Shown here: positions 1 through 11,057 of the stretch, piece after piece
Layout: each line of letters opens with the position of its first letter
How positions within the stretch are numbered: the first letter of the stretch is position 1
DNA from: Sciurus carolinensis
Lineage: Eukaryota; Chordata; Mammalia; Rodentia; Sciuridae
NCBI RefSeq assembly: GCF_902686445.1
Contig: NW_025920105.1
Coordinates: 3,262,979 to 3,326,978, forward strand
Length of the DNA stretch: 64,000 bases
Direction: 5' to 3'
Program-made: the position numbers and the translations under genes
Notes under the pieces: generated by a model
Told to the model about the DNA's origin: nothing
Seen by the model: only the letters and a program-made list of their open reading frames with translations
Database searches by the model: none

Positions 1-3000
1 TCCTCGAACTGACCCGATTCCCTATTTCTACACTAATTACTTGTCCTTAATTCTGGCTTCACAACTAAAAATTGTTTTGAATGTGCTGAATGATAAGAGC
101 TTAAAAGTGTTGAGGAGGAGAAGATCCACCAAACTGAGTCAATGTAGAAGCAATCTTTGTTCTCAATGTGTACCCTGTGCTTATTTGCATTTAATCTATT
201 AGTTCAAAGTTCTCTTTCCTCTCTGCAAGTTAAAAAATGGTTTCCTTTCAATGCCACCCTACCACTGTTAACCAGCAATTGATTCCACAAAAGTAAATGC
301 ACTTGAAAAGTTATTGTTGAACCTATTTCAGTACTGAATCATTTACCCTTTGGGGAACATATCCTCCATGTTGTCCCAGGTTACTGCATATGCACTTTTC
401 ACCAACAGAAGAAACCTTTCAATTGCAAGGGTGTCATTTGAAACCCCAAGTTAATCCCAAGCAGACAAGTGCTACTGTAGAGTTTCTTAAATAGTGTTTC
501 AAAAAGGGTTTTCAAGGAGATCTTGAGGATTATATCATCGCTAGGGTCACACATTGTTGTTAGGAAGTGCAAATCCAATCTATGTTAGCTTCCTTATTAG
601 TTCAGTTTGTTTATTAGCATGGAAATGTGGTGTTAAAAAGATGTGTCAATTTAGCATAGACATGCTGAGGTTGAGGAGGTCCAGTAAGATCCTTCAATGT
701 ACACACACTGTGTTCGCTAAGAGTACATAACTGTATTCGGATGACTCATCACAAAGCAAAAGTGCCTAACAACAAGAAAATGAAAGGTATCCAAACACTG
801 CCTTTGTTCCATTGATAAGCAGAATGCATTCCAAAAGGGCAACTGCACTTTAAGTGTGATTGCATAAAATATTTTAGTACTGGATTCAAGTGACTCCTTG
901 GGGAACAGATCCTATGCATGTTCTCACTTTATCTCATAATTCCTTTCCAGTAATTGAAGAAACATTTCGGTTCAAAGTGAATCATTTGAAATTGGGAGGT
1001 AACTCCCAGCAAACCACTGCTGTCAAAAGTTTCTTAAAAAGAGTTCAAAAAAGGATTTCAAAGACATCTGTAAGTTTGATCAACATTTCAGTTAGAATTT
1101 CTTCCCAGAGAATGGGGCCACTCTCTACCAGAGCTTTACTGTTACCCCAACTTGTGCAGTAGAAGGGAACTGTGGTTTGTCCCTGAGCAAATTAGAAAGA
1201 CTGAGGAGGTGGAGTTCCAACATTTTCCTTCAAAGCAACACACTCACTATGTTCTCTAGGAGTGTATGGTAGTTTGAATTTGCATGAAGAAAAACAATGA
1301 AAACCTGCTTAACACTAAAGTATTTAAAGGTATCCAATCACTGCCTTGGAACAAGTAGTAGGAAGCAGTACATTCCAAAATGGACACTGCCATTGAATAG
1401 TGAATTCTGAAAATGATAGAATTATGGATTCCAAAGACTCTTTGTGAAGCATATGCTCTGCCTGATACCAATTTTATCCCAGGTGTTAGTGCTTGTAGAT
1501 GCATGAGCTGTCTTCTTGATGTAGTTTGTGTACTCTTCATGAAGATTGGTGGATATGTAGGCTGAATAGAGTTTAGAAAGGCTGAGGAGGAGCAAGGTCA
1601 GCAAACAGAGCAAGTTACAGTTGTGCATTCTGTTCTGAATGAGGACAAGTTGTTTTGAATTTGGATGAATAAGGAGGAAATGTAAGTGCTTTCCAGCAAC
1701 AGAATTCACAGTTTATATTCAAAGATTTTCACTGTAACCGGAAGCACATTCCCAGCAGAAAAGTGCCATGAAGAAGTTTTCCTAAAATGTTTCAGAAATG
1801 GATTTCAAAGTGACTTTGTGAATTTGAACATCCTTCCAGTCCCACTTGAAGCCCACATGTAAGTGCTCCTAAATACCAGTGCTCTCTTGTTTGACTATTT
1901 TGTGTAATAGGACTGAACTGATAGTTGAATGTACTGCCTCAAAAGAGATTACAAATGATGGGGTGCCACAAGGTAAAGAACCTCACTGTACCTAATGAGT
2001 ACCTTGTATTTTCCACTTGAATCAATGATGAAAAGCTTCATTGCTCACCAGGAAGTTAAAAACTGTTTCCTTTTGAAGACATCCCAAATTTTTAACCATC
2101 ATTGTATTCCAGAAAGGCAACTGCAGTTGAAGAGTGATTGCTGAAAATATATCACTACTGGATTTCAAAGACTCTTTGGGAACAGATTATATGCATCTTC
2201 CCAGTTGAACATTTACATATTTCCAGCTGGAAAAAAAAAAAGCTTTCAAAGGTATCATTTGAAACCAGGAGTTCATTCCCAGTACACAACTGCTGTTATT
2301 GAATTCCTGAAAAAGGATTCTCAAAAGGATTTTAGGAAGATCTTTTGCATTTGATAATCCTTACAGTCCTTCTTTCCTCCCAGGCAATGGATTCCTTTCA
2401 AGGGGAAATTTCCTTTTAGTCCAGTTTGTGTATTTGCATGGAATTTTGGTTTGAATGTGCTGTCTCAAAAGACCACAGAAGTCCTGAGGTGGAGCACCTG
2501 TGGCATGTTGCTCCAATCTACACCCTCAAAGTGTTCTTTCCAAGTATATAACAGTTTCTGTTTGGATGAATTGTCACAAAGCATAAGTGTTTTCCAGCAA
2601 GGAGAGAAAAGGTTCTTATTCAAATTTTGCTCACCACTAGCCACTGGAGATATATTTCAAACATGACACTGCAGTTGAATAGCGATAGTTGAAAATATTT
2701 TCTAGAGGATTTCAATAATTCCTTCAAAAAAAGTTCCTCTCCCTCACCCAATGTTGATCCCAGTGGCTTATACTTGAAGTTTCAAGAGCTTTATTTTTTC
2801 ACCACTTGGTATATTGTCAGAAACAGGGAATTAAATGAGTAGTCTAAAAGTGCTTGAGGCATGTAGAGGAGCAAGGTCACCAAAAAGTTTAACCTAGAGG
2901 TCCATACTCACTCTGATCTCAATTAGACTGTGTTCATTTGCATTTGAAAGAATAAGCAGGAAGTATAACTGCTTTCCAGTTACAGAAAAAATGCTTAAAG

Positions 3001-3263
3001 TTTTACTTTAATATTGATTTCTGGAGCCCATTTCCAGCAGAAAACTGCAGTGGAAGTATTTTCTTAAAATGCTTCACCAAAGGATTACTATGAGACTGTG
3101 ATTTTAATCATCCTTACAGTCCCAGGTGGCTCCCTGATATCATTGCTTCCATGTATAAGTAATCTCAGACTAGTTGGGTTAATACAACTGAAAATAGGAT
3201 TGAATGTGCTGAATGGTAAGAGCTTAAATGTACTGAGGAGGAGCATATCTAGCAAGTTGATTC

Positions 3264-3859
3264 TGTTGAGAAAAAGGTGACGTCTGTGCAGCCATGTTGT
3301 ATGAACAGGTCATTTCGGGAACTGGCCCATAAACCCCACCCCCCTGGAAAGGGCGTTCAGGTGCTACCCTCAAGAGCCAATACAGGACAAACAGGACATA
3401 CTGGGCCCCCGGGGTTCATCAAGACTGTTAAGAGATATCTGTTTGAGAAAAGAGAAGCTGCCTGGGAATCTTATCTATCAAGGTCAAGGGGGCCTAGTCC
3501 CAACTCACCTCCTGCATAGTTCATCCTTTCCTTCCTCCCTCCTTCCTCCAGGACCATTCAGTTCTGTTGGGACACAATGAGAATCAAAGAGATTGGCGGG
3601 ACCCAACCAAAGAGGACAAATGTTTAACTGTTCAAATGTTAACCAATTATGTACAGGTCCTTTTTGTGTGAATACTTGAAAATCCCTTAAATAGAGTGTT
3701 GTCTCACCCCTTGGGGCTGCTCCCCACTCAGTTATTGTAGTGGTCTGAGAGGCTGGTTGTGGACCAAGTTCGAGCTTGCAATAAAACCTCGTTGTGTGTC
3801 TTGCATTATTGTGTGTGCACTTTGACTCTCTGGGGATAGATTGATATTGAACCCCAATA
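3264..3859 (+). mobile_element. Solo LTR (class I ERV-like) inside satellite unit B
   Basis: This 596-bp block interrupts the satellite unit exactly and is absent from units A and C. It starts TGTTGAG and is flanked by a 4-bp direct repeat ATTC at 3260-3263 and 3860-3863, as expected for retroviral integration. It has a weak TATA-like motif near 3690 (TTAAATAG), an AATAAA at about 3782 and a pyrimidine-rich tract at 3520-3555. The right end reads TA rather than CA, probably a point change. No internal retroviral sequence is present, so it is a recombined solo LTR. The family is not recognised; the 4-bp duplication favours class I. Confidence 0.75.
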
Positions 3860-6409
3860 ATTCAGTGTAGATACATTCATTGTTCTCAATGAGTACAATG
3901 TGTTTATTTGCATTTGATCAATTTGCTCAAAGTTTCTTTGCCTCCCAGCAAGTTAAGAAATGGTTTCTTTTCAAAGCCACAATACCATAGTTTACCAGCA
4001 TTTGATTCCAAAAAAGCAACTAAACTTGGAGTGTTACTGCTGAACATATTTGAGCACTGAATCAATGACTCTTTAGGTAACATATCCTATGAGTTGTCTC
4101 AGGTTACCCCTTAGATGCTTTTCACCAATTGAAGTATACTTTAAATTACAAGAGTATCATTTGAAATTCCATGATGATCCCAAGCAAATAAGTGCTGTTA
4201 AAAAGTTTCTTAACCAATGTTTCAAAAAGGGTTTTCATGGAGATCTGGTGGATTTTATTATCTTTAGGGTCACACATTGATGTAAGAAGATGCCCCTCCA
4301 ATCTATGTTAGCTTATTGATTGTAATGGAAATATTGTTTTAAAGTGATGTGTCAAATTAGCATGGATGTGCTGAGGTGGAGGAGTTCCAGCAAGATCCTT
4401 CAATGTACACATATTCTCTGTGTTCTCTAGGAGTATATAATTGCTGTATTTGGATGACTTAAAACAAAGTAAAAGTACCTAACAGCAAGGAAATGATTGG
4501 TATCCAATCACTACCTTTGTTTCAGTGTTAAGTGAAATGCATTTCAAAAGGGAAATTGCAGTTCAAACCTGACTGTTGAAAATATTTTTAGTACTGGATT
4601 CAAATGACTATTTGGGGAACATATCCTATGTATGTTCCCACTTTACCTCATAGGTACTTTTAGCAATAGAAGAAAGCTTTCAATTCAAAGTGAATCATTT
4701 GAAATTGGGAGGTAATTCCCAGCAGGCAACTTCCATTAAAGAGTTTCTTAAAAAGAGTTCAGAAATAGATTTCAAAGAAATCTGTATATTTGATCATTGT
4801 TTGAGTCAGAATTTCAGCCCAGAGAATGGGGCCTCTCTCTACCAGAGCGTTCTTTTTACCCCAGTTTGTGTACTAGCAGGAAATAATGGTTTGAGTGTAC
4901 TATCTCTAAATAGATTAAAGGGTTGAGGAAGAGGTGTTCCAGCATTTTTCTTCAACACAACTTACTCACTGTGTTCTCTAGGATTATATGATAGTTTGTA
5001 TTAGGATGAAGGAAAACAAAGATAACATGATTAACACAAAGATATTTAAAGGTATCCAATCACTGCCTTTGAACCTGTAGTAAGAAGGAGTACATTACAA
5101 AGTGGCCACTGCCATGGAAGAGTGTGTTCTGAAAATGGTACACTAATGGATTCCAATGACTCTTTGTGGAACATATCCTCTGCATGATACCAATTTCATC
5201 CCAGGTGTTAGTGCTTGTAGCTTCATGAGTTGTCATCTTGATGTAGTTTGTGTACTCTGCATGAAGGTTGGTGGATGTGTAGGCTGAAGACAGCTTATAA
5301 AGTATGCAGAAGAGCAAAATTATCAAACAGCTACAAGTTGCAGTGGCTTACTCTTTTTTCATTGAGAATAAGTTAGTTTGAATTTGAAAGAATAATGAGG
5401 AAATGTAAGTACTTTCCAGTAACAGAATAAACAGTTTAAATTCAATCAGTTTCACTGAAATCAGAAGCACATTCCCAGTAGAAAAGTGCAGTGGAAGAGT
5501 TTTCCTAAAATGTCTCACAAATGGATTTCAATGTAACTCTGTGAAATTGATCATCCTTACAGTCCCATTTGAAGCCCATGTGTAAGTTCTCTTATCTACC
5601 AGTGTCCTCATGTTTCACTACTTTGTGTAATAGGAATGAACTAAATTTTGAATGTGCTGGCTAAAAAGAGCTAACAAATGAAGCAGAGATTCAAGGTAGA
5701 GAAACTCATCATACTCAATGAGTATCTTGTGTTTTCCATTTGGGTTAATTAACACAAAGCTTCATTGCTCACCAGGAAGTTAAAATTGTTCCTTTTCAAA
5801 GTCATCCTAAATTTGTTAGCCATCATTGTGTTCCATGCAGTTGAAGAGTGATTGCTAAGAATGGATGACTACTGGATTTCAAAGACTCTTTGGGAAGGGT
5901 TCCTGTGTATCTTAACAGTTAAACACTTACATGATTTCAAGCTACCAAAAAAAATTTTCCAAGTGTATCTTTTGAAACCTGGAGTTCATTCCCAGTAGAC
6001 ACGTATTATTAGAGAATTTTGTAAAAAGTTTTGTTAAATGGACTTCAAGAGATCCATTGTATTTGATCATCCCTATAGTCCTTCTTTCCCTCCAGATAAT
6101 GGGGTTCCTGTCAAAGGCAGATTTCTGATTAGTCTAGTTTGTGTATTTTCATGTAACATTGGTTTGAACGTGCTTTCTCAAATTAGCACAGAATTCCTGA
6201 GGATGAGCAGCTTTAGCTCATTGCTTCAATGTACACCCTCAAAGCATTCCTTATGAGTACATGATAGTTTGTTGTCCATGGATGAATTGTCACAAACCAT
6301 AAGTGCTTTACAACAAGGAGAGAAAAGGTTCTTATTCAAAGTTTTGGTACCATTAGTAACTGGATATACTTTTCAAATGAAAAATTGCAGTTGCATAGCG
6401 ATGGCTGAA

Positions 6410-6504
6410 TTTTTTTTTTTTTTTTTGCAGTGCTGGGGTTTGAACCCAGAGGTCTTGTGCTTGCAAGGCAAGCACCCTACCAACTGAGCTACATCCCCAG
6501 CCCT
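6410..6504 (-). mobile_element. ID SINE (tRNA-Ala-derived)
   Basis: On the minus strand this begins GGGCTGGGGATGTAGCTC, has an internal B-box-like GGTTCAAACCC, and ends in an A tail that appears as T17 at 6410-6426. It is present only in satellite unit B, so it inserted after the units were formed. It is a retroposon, not a functional tRNA gene, because it lacks a cloverleaf 3' half. Confidence 0.9.
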
Positions 6505-7619
6505 GAAATAATTTTGCTAAAATATTTCAGTCATTCCTTCAGAAAAAAGTTTCTCTTCCCCACCCAACATTGATACCAAAGGCTGATGTTTGAAGTTTCA
6601 AGAGATTTAATTTTTTTTACCACTTTGTGTATTGTGAAGAACAGATATTTAAATGAGTATTCTAAAAGTCCTTGAGGTCTGCAGAGGAGCAACTTCAGCA
6701 AAATTTCAAACTACAGGTCCCTACTCACTCTGTTCTCAATGAAAAGTTATTCCTTTGCATTTAAATTAATTAGCAGGAAGTGTAACTGCTATCCAGCTAC
6801 AGAAAAAAATGCTTAAAGTTCCACTTTAACATTGAATTCTGGAGCCCACTTCCAGCTGAAAACTAGAGTGGAAGTATTTTCTTAAAATACTTCACAAATG
6901 GATTACCATGAGACTGTGATTTTGAGCATCCTTACAGTCCCAGGTGGTTCCCAGATATCATTGCTTCCATCTACAAGTGGTTTCTTCTTAGACTAGTGTG
7001 TTAATACATCTGAAAATAGTTTTGAATGTGCTGAATGATAAGAGCTTAAAAGGTCTTAGGAGAAGACCAGCAAGTTGATTCAATGTAGATGCATTCATTG
7101 TTCTCAAAGTGTACCATGTGTTTATTTGTATTTGATCAATTAGATAAAAATTCTTTTCCCTCCAGCAAGTTAAGAAATGGTATCTTTTCCAAGTGACCCT
7201 ACCACTGTTAACCAGCATTTGATTACAAATAAGCAACTGCACTTGAAGAGTTATTGCTGAACACATTTCAGAACTGAATAAATGACCCTTTGAGAAACTT
7301 ATCCTATGTGTTTTCCCATGTTACTCCTTAGGTGCTTTTCACCCACAGAAGAAAACTTTCAATTCCAAGGGTATCATTGGAAACCCTGAGTTAATCCCAA
7401 GCAGACAAGTGCTTTTAAAGACTTTCTTAAATAATGTTTCAAAAAGTGATTTCAAGAAGAATGTGTGGATTTTATCATTGTTAGGGTCCCATATTGATGT
7501 TAACAGGTGTAGCTCCCATATCTATTAGCTTTCTTGTTAGACCAGTTTGTTTATTAATATTGAAATGTGGTTCTTTACGAGTAGATGATAGTTTCTGTTT
7601 GGTTGAATTTGAGCGACTA

Positions 7620-7918
7620 TATGAGGAAGAGAGGAGCCACTGATGCAAAAGGCAGTGAACCACATGGTGACAAATCAAACAGGGGCAGGAAATCTCCACT
7701 GACCCTTAACTCAACCTATCACTCAGCATAGTCCCCCACCAATTCCAGCCTGTAAAATCCCCAGGCACCCAGAATGATGTGCTATTTTCTCTGTCTCCCT
7801 ACCCTGACCTCTACCGCAAGGGTCTGGAAATTTTGCTCAAGAGCTAAATTCCAATAAAGCTGGGTTTGGCAGCTTTCTCTCCAATTTTATTTGGCCACTA
7901 GTCCTGCCCCCAAGCTTA
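7620..7918 (+). mobile_element. LTR-like fragment at a rearranged satellite junction
   Basis: About 300 bp unlike the satellite lies inside unit C. It begins near TGAGGAAGAG and carries AATAAA at 7852-7857 followed by a T/C-rich stretch, the layout of an LTR R/U5 end. The satellite on the left jumps to a different phase at about 7575, so the insertion sits in a recombined stretch. No clean target duplication is visible and the family is not recognised. Confidence 0.45.
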
Positions 7919-9308
7919 CATTTTCTATATGAATGAATTGTCACACATTTATGTAAGAAGATGCAACTCTAATCTCTGTTAGGTTTTTTATTAGTCCAGT
8001 TTTTGATTATCATGGAAATATTGTTTTAAAGTGATGTGTCAAATTAGCATAGACATGCTGAGGTTGGAGAGTTCCAGCAATTTCCTTCAATGTACACATA
8101 CTCACTGTGTTCTCTAGGAGTATGTAATTGTTGTATTTGGATGACTCATCACAAAGTAAAAGTGAGGAACAGTATGGGAATGAAAGGTATCCAGTCACTC
8201 CCTTTGTTCCAGTGGTAAGTGGGATGCATTTCTAAAGGGCAATTGAAGTTCAAAACTGATTGCTGAAAATATTTTAATATTGGATTCAAATGGCTCTTTG
8301 GGGAACATATCCTATGCATTTTCCCACTTTACCTCATAGGTATTTTTTGCAATAGAAGAAATTCTTCATTTAAGAATTTGAAGTTGGAAATAATTCTCAG
8401 CAGAAAACTTGTGTTAGAGTTTCTAAAAAAGTGTTCAAAAATGGATTTCAAAGATATCTGTATATTTGATCATTGTTTGAGTCAGAATTTCATCTCAGAG
8501 AATGGTTTCTGTCTCTACCAGAGCTTTCTGTTTACCCATTTGTGTAGTAGCAGGGAACTAAGGTCTGAATGTACTGTCTCTAAACAGATTAGAAGGGCTG
8601 AGAAGGAGGAGTTCCAACATTTTCCTTCAAAACAACGTACTCACTGTGTTCTCTAGGAGTATATGATAGTTTGTATTTGGATGAAGGAAACAAAGAAAAT
8701 GTGCTTAACACAAAGGTATTGAAAGGTATCCAATCAGTACCTTTGAACCAGTAGTAAGAAGCAGTACATTCCAAATGGCCACTGCCATTGAAGGGTCTGT
8801 TCTGAAAATGATACACTAATGGATTCCAATGACTCTTTGTGGAGCACATCCTCTGCATGATAAAAATTTCATCCCAGGTGTTAGTGCTTGTAGCTTCATG
8901 AGCTGTCTTCCTGATGTAGTTTGTGTACTCTTCATAAAGATTGGTGGATATGTTGCCTGGAGAGAGATTAGAAAATCTGAAGAGGAGCAAGATCAGCAAA
9001 CAGCTGTAAGTTGCAGTTGTTCATTGTGTTCTCAATGAGAGCAAGTTGGTTTGAATTTGGATGAATAAGGAGGAAAGGTAAGTGCTTTCCCACAACAGAA
9101 TAAACAGTTTAAATTGAAAGAGTATCACTGTTATAGGAAGAACATTCCCAGCAGAACAGTGCATTGGAAGAGTTTTTCTAAAATGTTTCACAAAAGAATT
9201 TCATTGTGACTTTGTGACTTTGATCAACTTCCTGTCCCACATGGAGCACACATATAAGTGTTCCTAACTACCAGTGCTCTATTGTTTGACTCTTTTGTGT
9301 AATACAAC

Positions 9309-9580
9309 GGTGGGTGGGAGAAAAAGAAGAGGAAGCTGAGGAAGGGACGGAAGAAGCGGAAGAACCGGCGGCGACGACGGCGGCGACGGCGGCCGCGACA
9401 GCAGCGGGAGCGGAGCTGGAAGGAGGGAGTACGCGGGAGTGGAAGGAGCTGGGAAAAGGAAAGCTGAAAGTGCGAAGAAGCTAGGGGTAAGAGAAGCGTA
9501 GGAAAGAACCTGTGCACAATAAACTTCCAAAGCTTCAGACGTTTGCCGTGTCTCTCTCTGTGGCCAGAGGGGACGCGACA
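9309..9580 (+). repeat. Partial LTR, end of U3 through R and U5 (left end of provirus)
   Basis: The left end of the provirus starts inside the LTR at GGTGGGTGG and runs through a GC-rich, CGG/GAC-rich tract (9318-9440), AATAAA at about 9519 and a CT-rich U5 to a terminal ACA at 9580. The primer site follows two bases later. The U3 promoter part is absent here and lies at 15578-15811 instead. Transcription from this end would lack the provirus's own TATA box. Confidence 0.8.
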
Positions 9581-9582
9581 GC

Positions 9583-9600
9583 TGGTGCCGAAACCCGGGA
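9583..9600 (+). other. Primer binding site, tRNA-Phe type
   Basis: TGGTGCCGAAACCCGGGA is the exact complement of the 18-nt 3' end of vertebrate tRNA-Phe including CCA. It sits 2 nt after the LTR end, as usual for a retrovirus. tRNA-Phe priming is typical of intracisternal A-particle elements. Confidence 0.92.
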
Positions 9601-9661
9601 CTATAAAAGGGACAAGGTAAGATATCTTAAAAATTTTTTTTTAACAAGCTAAACCGGTTAT

Positions 9662-9766
9662 AAAGAAGTTAAAAAAGGTAAACAGGTAAAGAAGTCAAAA
9701 AAGGTAAACAGGTAAAGAAGTCAAAAAAGGTAAACAGGTAAAGAAGTCAAAAAAAGGTAAACAGGT
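9662..9766 (+). repeat. Four tandem about 26-bp repeats in the provirus leader
   Basis: A purine-rich unit containing AAAGAAGT and GGTAAACAGGT is repeated at about 9662, 9688, 9714 and 9740, with one-base length variation in the A run. The block lies between the primer site and gag. The function is unknown; slippage expansion during reverse transcription is a plausible origin. Confidence 0.85.
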
Positions 9767-9804
9767 AAAGGAGAGGCGCCTCGACGTTCGCGGTATAGCG
9801 ACTA

Positions 9805-10012
9805 TCCGGATACGCGGAATGCGGTTCAGTTAAAGGGTATCAGGACACGCTATCAGTGGTCCTGGGGGCACGCGGAATGCGGTCCAATTAAAATAAAAAT
9901 AAGGACACACGGAAGGTGGTCCGGTATCGGGACACGCCATTAGCGGTCCTGGCGCGTGGAACGCGGTCTAATTAAAGTGAAAGTAGAAACACGTTTGAAG
10001 CGGTCCTACGTG
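9805..10012 (+). repeat. Composite repeat with recurring RNA stem-loops in leader
   Basis: Two motifs alternate. One is a CGGAATGCGGT...AATTAAA box (about 9813, 9871 and, diverged, 9957). The other is a stem-loop with GGACAC on one side and GYGGTCC on the other (9841-9864, 9901-9922, 9928-9951, with a degenerate fourth near 9990). The arms pair with one bulged G, and the outer pairs stay complementary between copies (CAGGAC with GTCCTG; CGGGAC with GTCCTG using a G-U pair). It lies where retroviral RNA dimerisation and packaging signals normally are, so that role is inferred. Confidence 0.65.
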
Positions 10013-10134
10013 AAAAGCCGCTATAAAAATTTTAATGCGCATTTGATAGTTTCCTTTCAGCAATCTCCTTGCTCCTGGCAGCTAGGCCACTGTTATTGCA
10101 ATTGCCATAACTAAAGCTATTCAGATTAGTAGCA

Positions 10135-11057
10135 ATGGGGTCTGGGTGCGGCAACCCCTCAGGGAACCATTGAAAAACAATGGGACGCCATTGAAAAAAA
10201 AAAAAAAAAAAAAAAAACCCAGCTAAAGTAAAGAAAAGCCGCTTAGTGTGCCACAAGGGGTATCTTCATGAACAGGGTCTAATAGTAACAGAAAAGAACG
10301 CGCTTAAAGAGAATAAAGTGAGGAAAGATTGAGTAGTGGACACCTAGAAAATAATTGCTCAAAAAATCTAAGAACAAGGGAAAAAAGAGAACTAAGTCTA
10401 ACATAAAGAACCCCCAAAAGGAATAACCAAGTGGTAGTAAAAACTTAGGAACAAGGGGAAAAGGTAGGAGAAACCTAAGCCTAATAAAAAGAGCTTCAGG
10501 ATTTGTAAAACCTGCCCGTATTTGAGAAGCAAATGGAGATACCATCAACCATTAGAAAAACTTTAAAGAGGCAGTTAAGGTATGCAGAGCAGTGTTATTT
10601 GGAGAACAATGGCTAATTGGAGAGCTCAGCTGTTGAAACTGCTTGCAGAAACATAGTGGCAAGGTTTCCCGATAGAAATGTTAATAGGAGAAGGCCAATA
10701 CGTTTCAATAGATGTACAAAATCAGCAGCAAGGAGATAATGCCCTAACAAAAGATAAGAAATAGCTATAGTAAAATCTGTTACACCTTATGCCCCAGGGC
10801 TATGTCCAAGATGCAGAAGAGGAAGTCATCGGAATAGTGCCTGTCAGCCTATTAGAGATAGGGAGGATAATTTCCTAGGGTCGAATCCTGAACTTCAAAA
10901 AAACGGGAGACAGGGCCCTCCCCGGGGCCCGCAACAAATATACGGGGTAATTCAACAAGTTCCCCGACGGTGGTATCCTCCCACAGAGAAGGGGAGCGCA
11001 GGGCCACCTCAGGGAGTGCAGGATTGGACATCTGTGCCACCTCCAGACTCATATTAA
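10135..11057 (+). pseudogene. gag: gag remnant: matrix start and nucleocapsid end, capsid deleted
   Basis: Gag should be the structural polyprotein, but under 1 kb remains. A possible initiator ATG GGG at 10135 (Met-Gly, as in myristoylated matrix) meets a stop after about 12 codons. A matrix-like stretch at about 10229-10330 is in another frame, and a long A run lies at about 10193-10217. The 3' end is better preserved: one zinc knuckle C-X2-C-X4-H-X4-C at 10803-10844, then a proline-rich tail to the TAA at 11055-11057. No capsid major homology region is visible, so the capsid was deleted. The slippery site in its 3' end leads into the protease frame. It cannot make particles by itself. Confidence 0.75.
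10898..10955 (+). promoter_or_regulatory. gag-pro -1 ribosomal frameshift signal
   Basis: A AAA AAC at 10898-10904 is in the gag frame and is a classic slippery heptamer. Immediately downstream, GGGCCC...GGGCCC can form a strong hairpin. The frame entered after a -1 slip is exactly the dUTPase-protease frame and stays open to 11834. The pattern matches betaretroviral gag-pro junctions. Confidence 0.75.

Larger units (their letters stand above)
1..9308. repeat. Macrosatellite array, about 3.12-kb higher-order unit made of about 0.54-kb subrepeats
   Basis: Long stretches recur at about 3.12 kb once later insertions are subtracted. The landmark around TTTGGGGAACATATCC lies near 348, 892, 1438 and 2172 in unit A. 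It recurs near 4067, 4610, 5159 and 5884 in unit B, and near 7288, 8290 and 8830 in unit C. The spacing inside each unit (about 545, 545 and 730 bp) is conserved between units. A second landmark, AATGTGCTGAATG, falls near 80, 3205 and 7025. Within a unit the neighbouring subrepeats are recognisably related but strongly diverged, while same-position copies in different units are more alike; this is higher-order repeat organisation. The array reaches the left window edge. Short open frames in it are not conserved between units, so I see no coding role. I do not recognise the family. Confidence 0.85.

Noticed and set aside
890..1162. Open frames of 60-136 codons in the satellite units
   Set aside because: They are not conserved between units at the same position and show no known motif. 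They are expected by chance in AT-rich repeats.
6410..6504. tRNA gene (A- and B-box motifs) in the ID elements
   Set aside because: Only the tRNA-like 5' portion plus an A tail is present. The layout is that of a SINE.
9224..9530. Two overlapping minus-strand frames rich in Pro, Ser, Arg and Leu
   Set aside because: They are the antisense of the GC-rich LTR tract and the satellite edge. Low-complexity composition explains the open frames.
9662..10012. CRISPR-like array in the ERV leader repeats
   Set aside because: The repeats are contiguous or alternate with conserved boxes, without unique spacers, and the host is a mammal.
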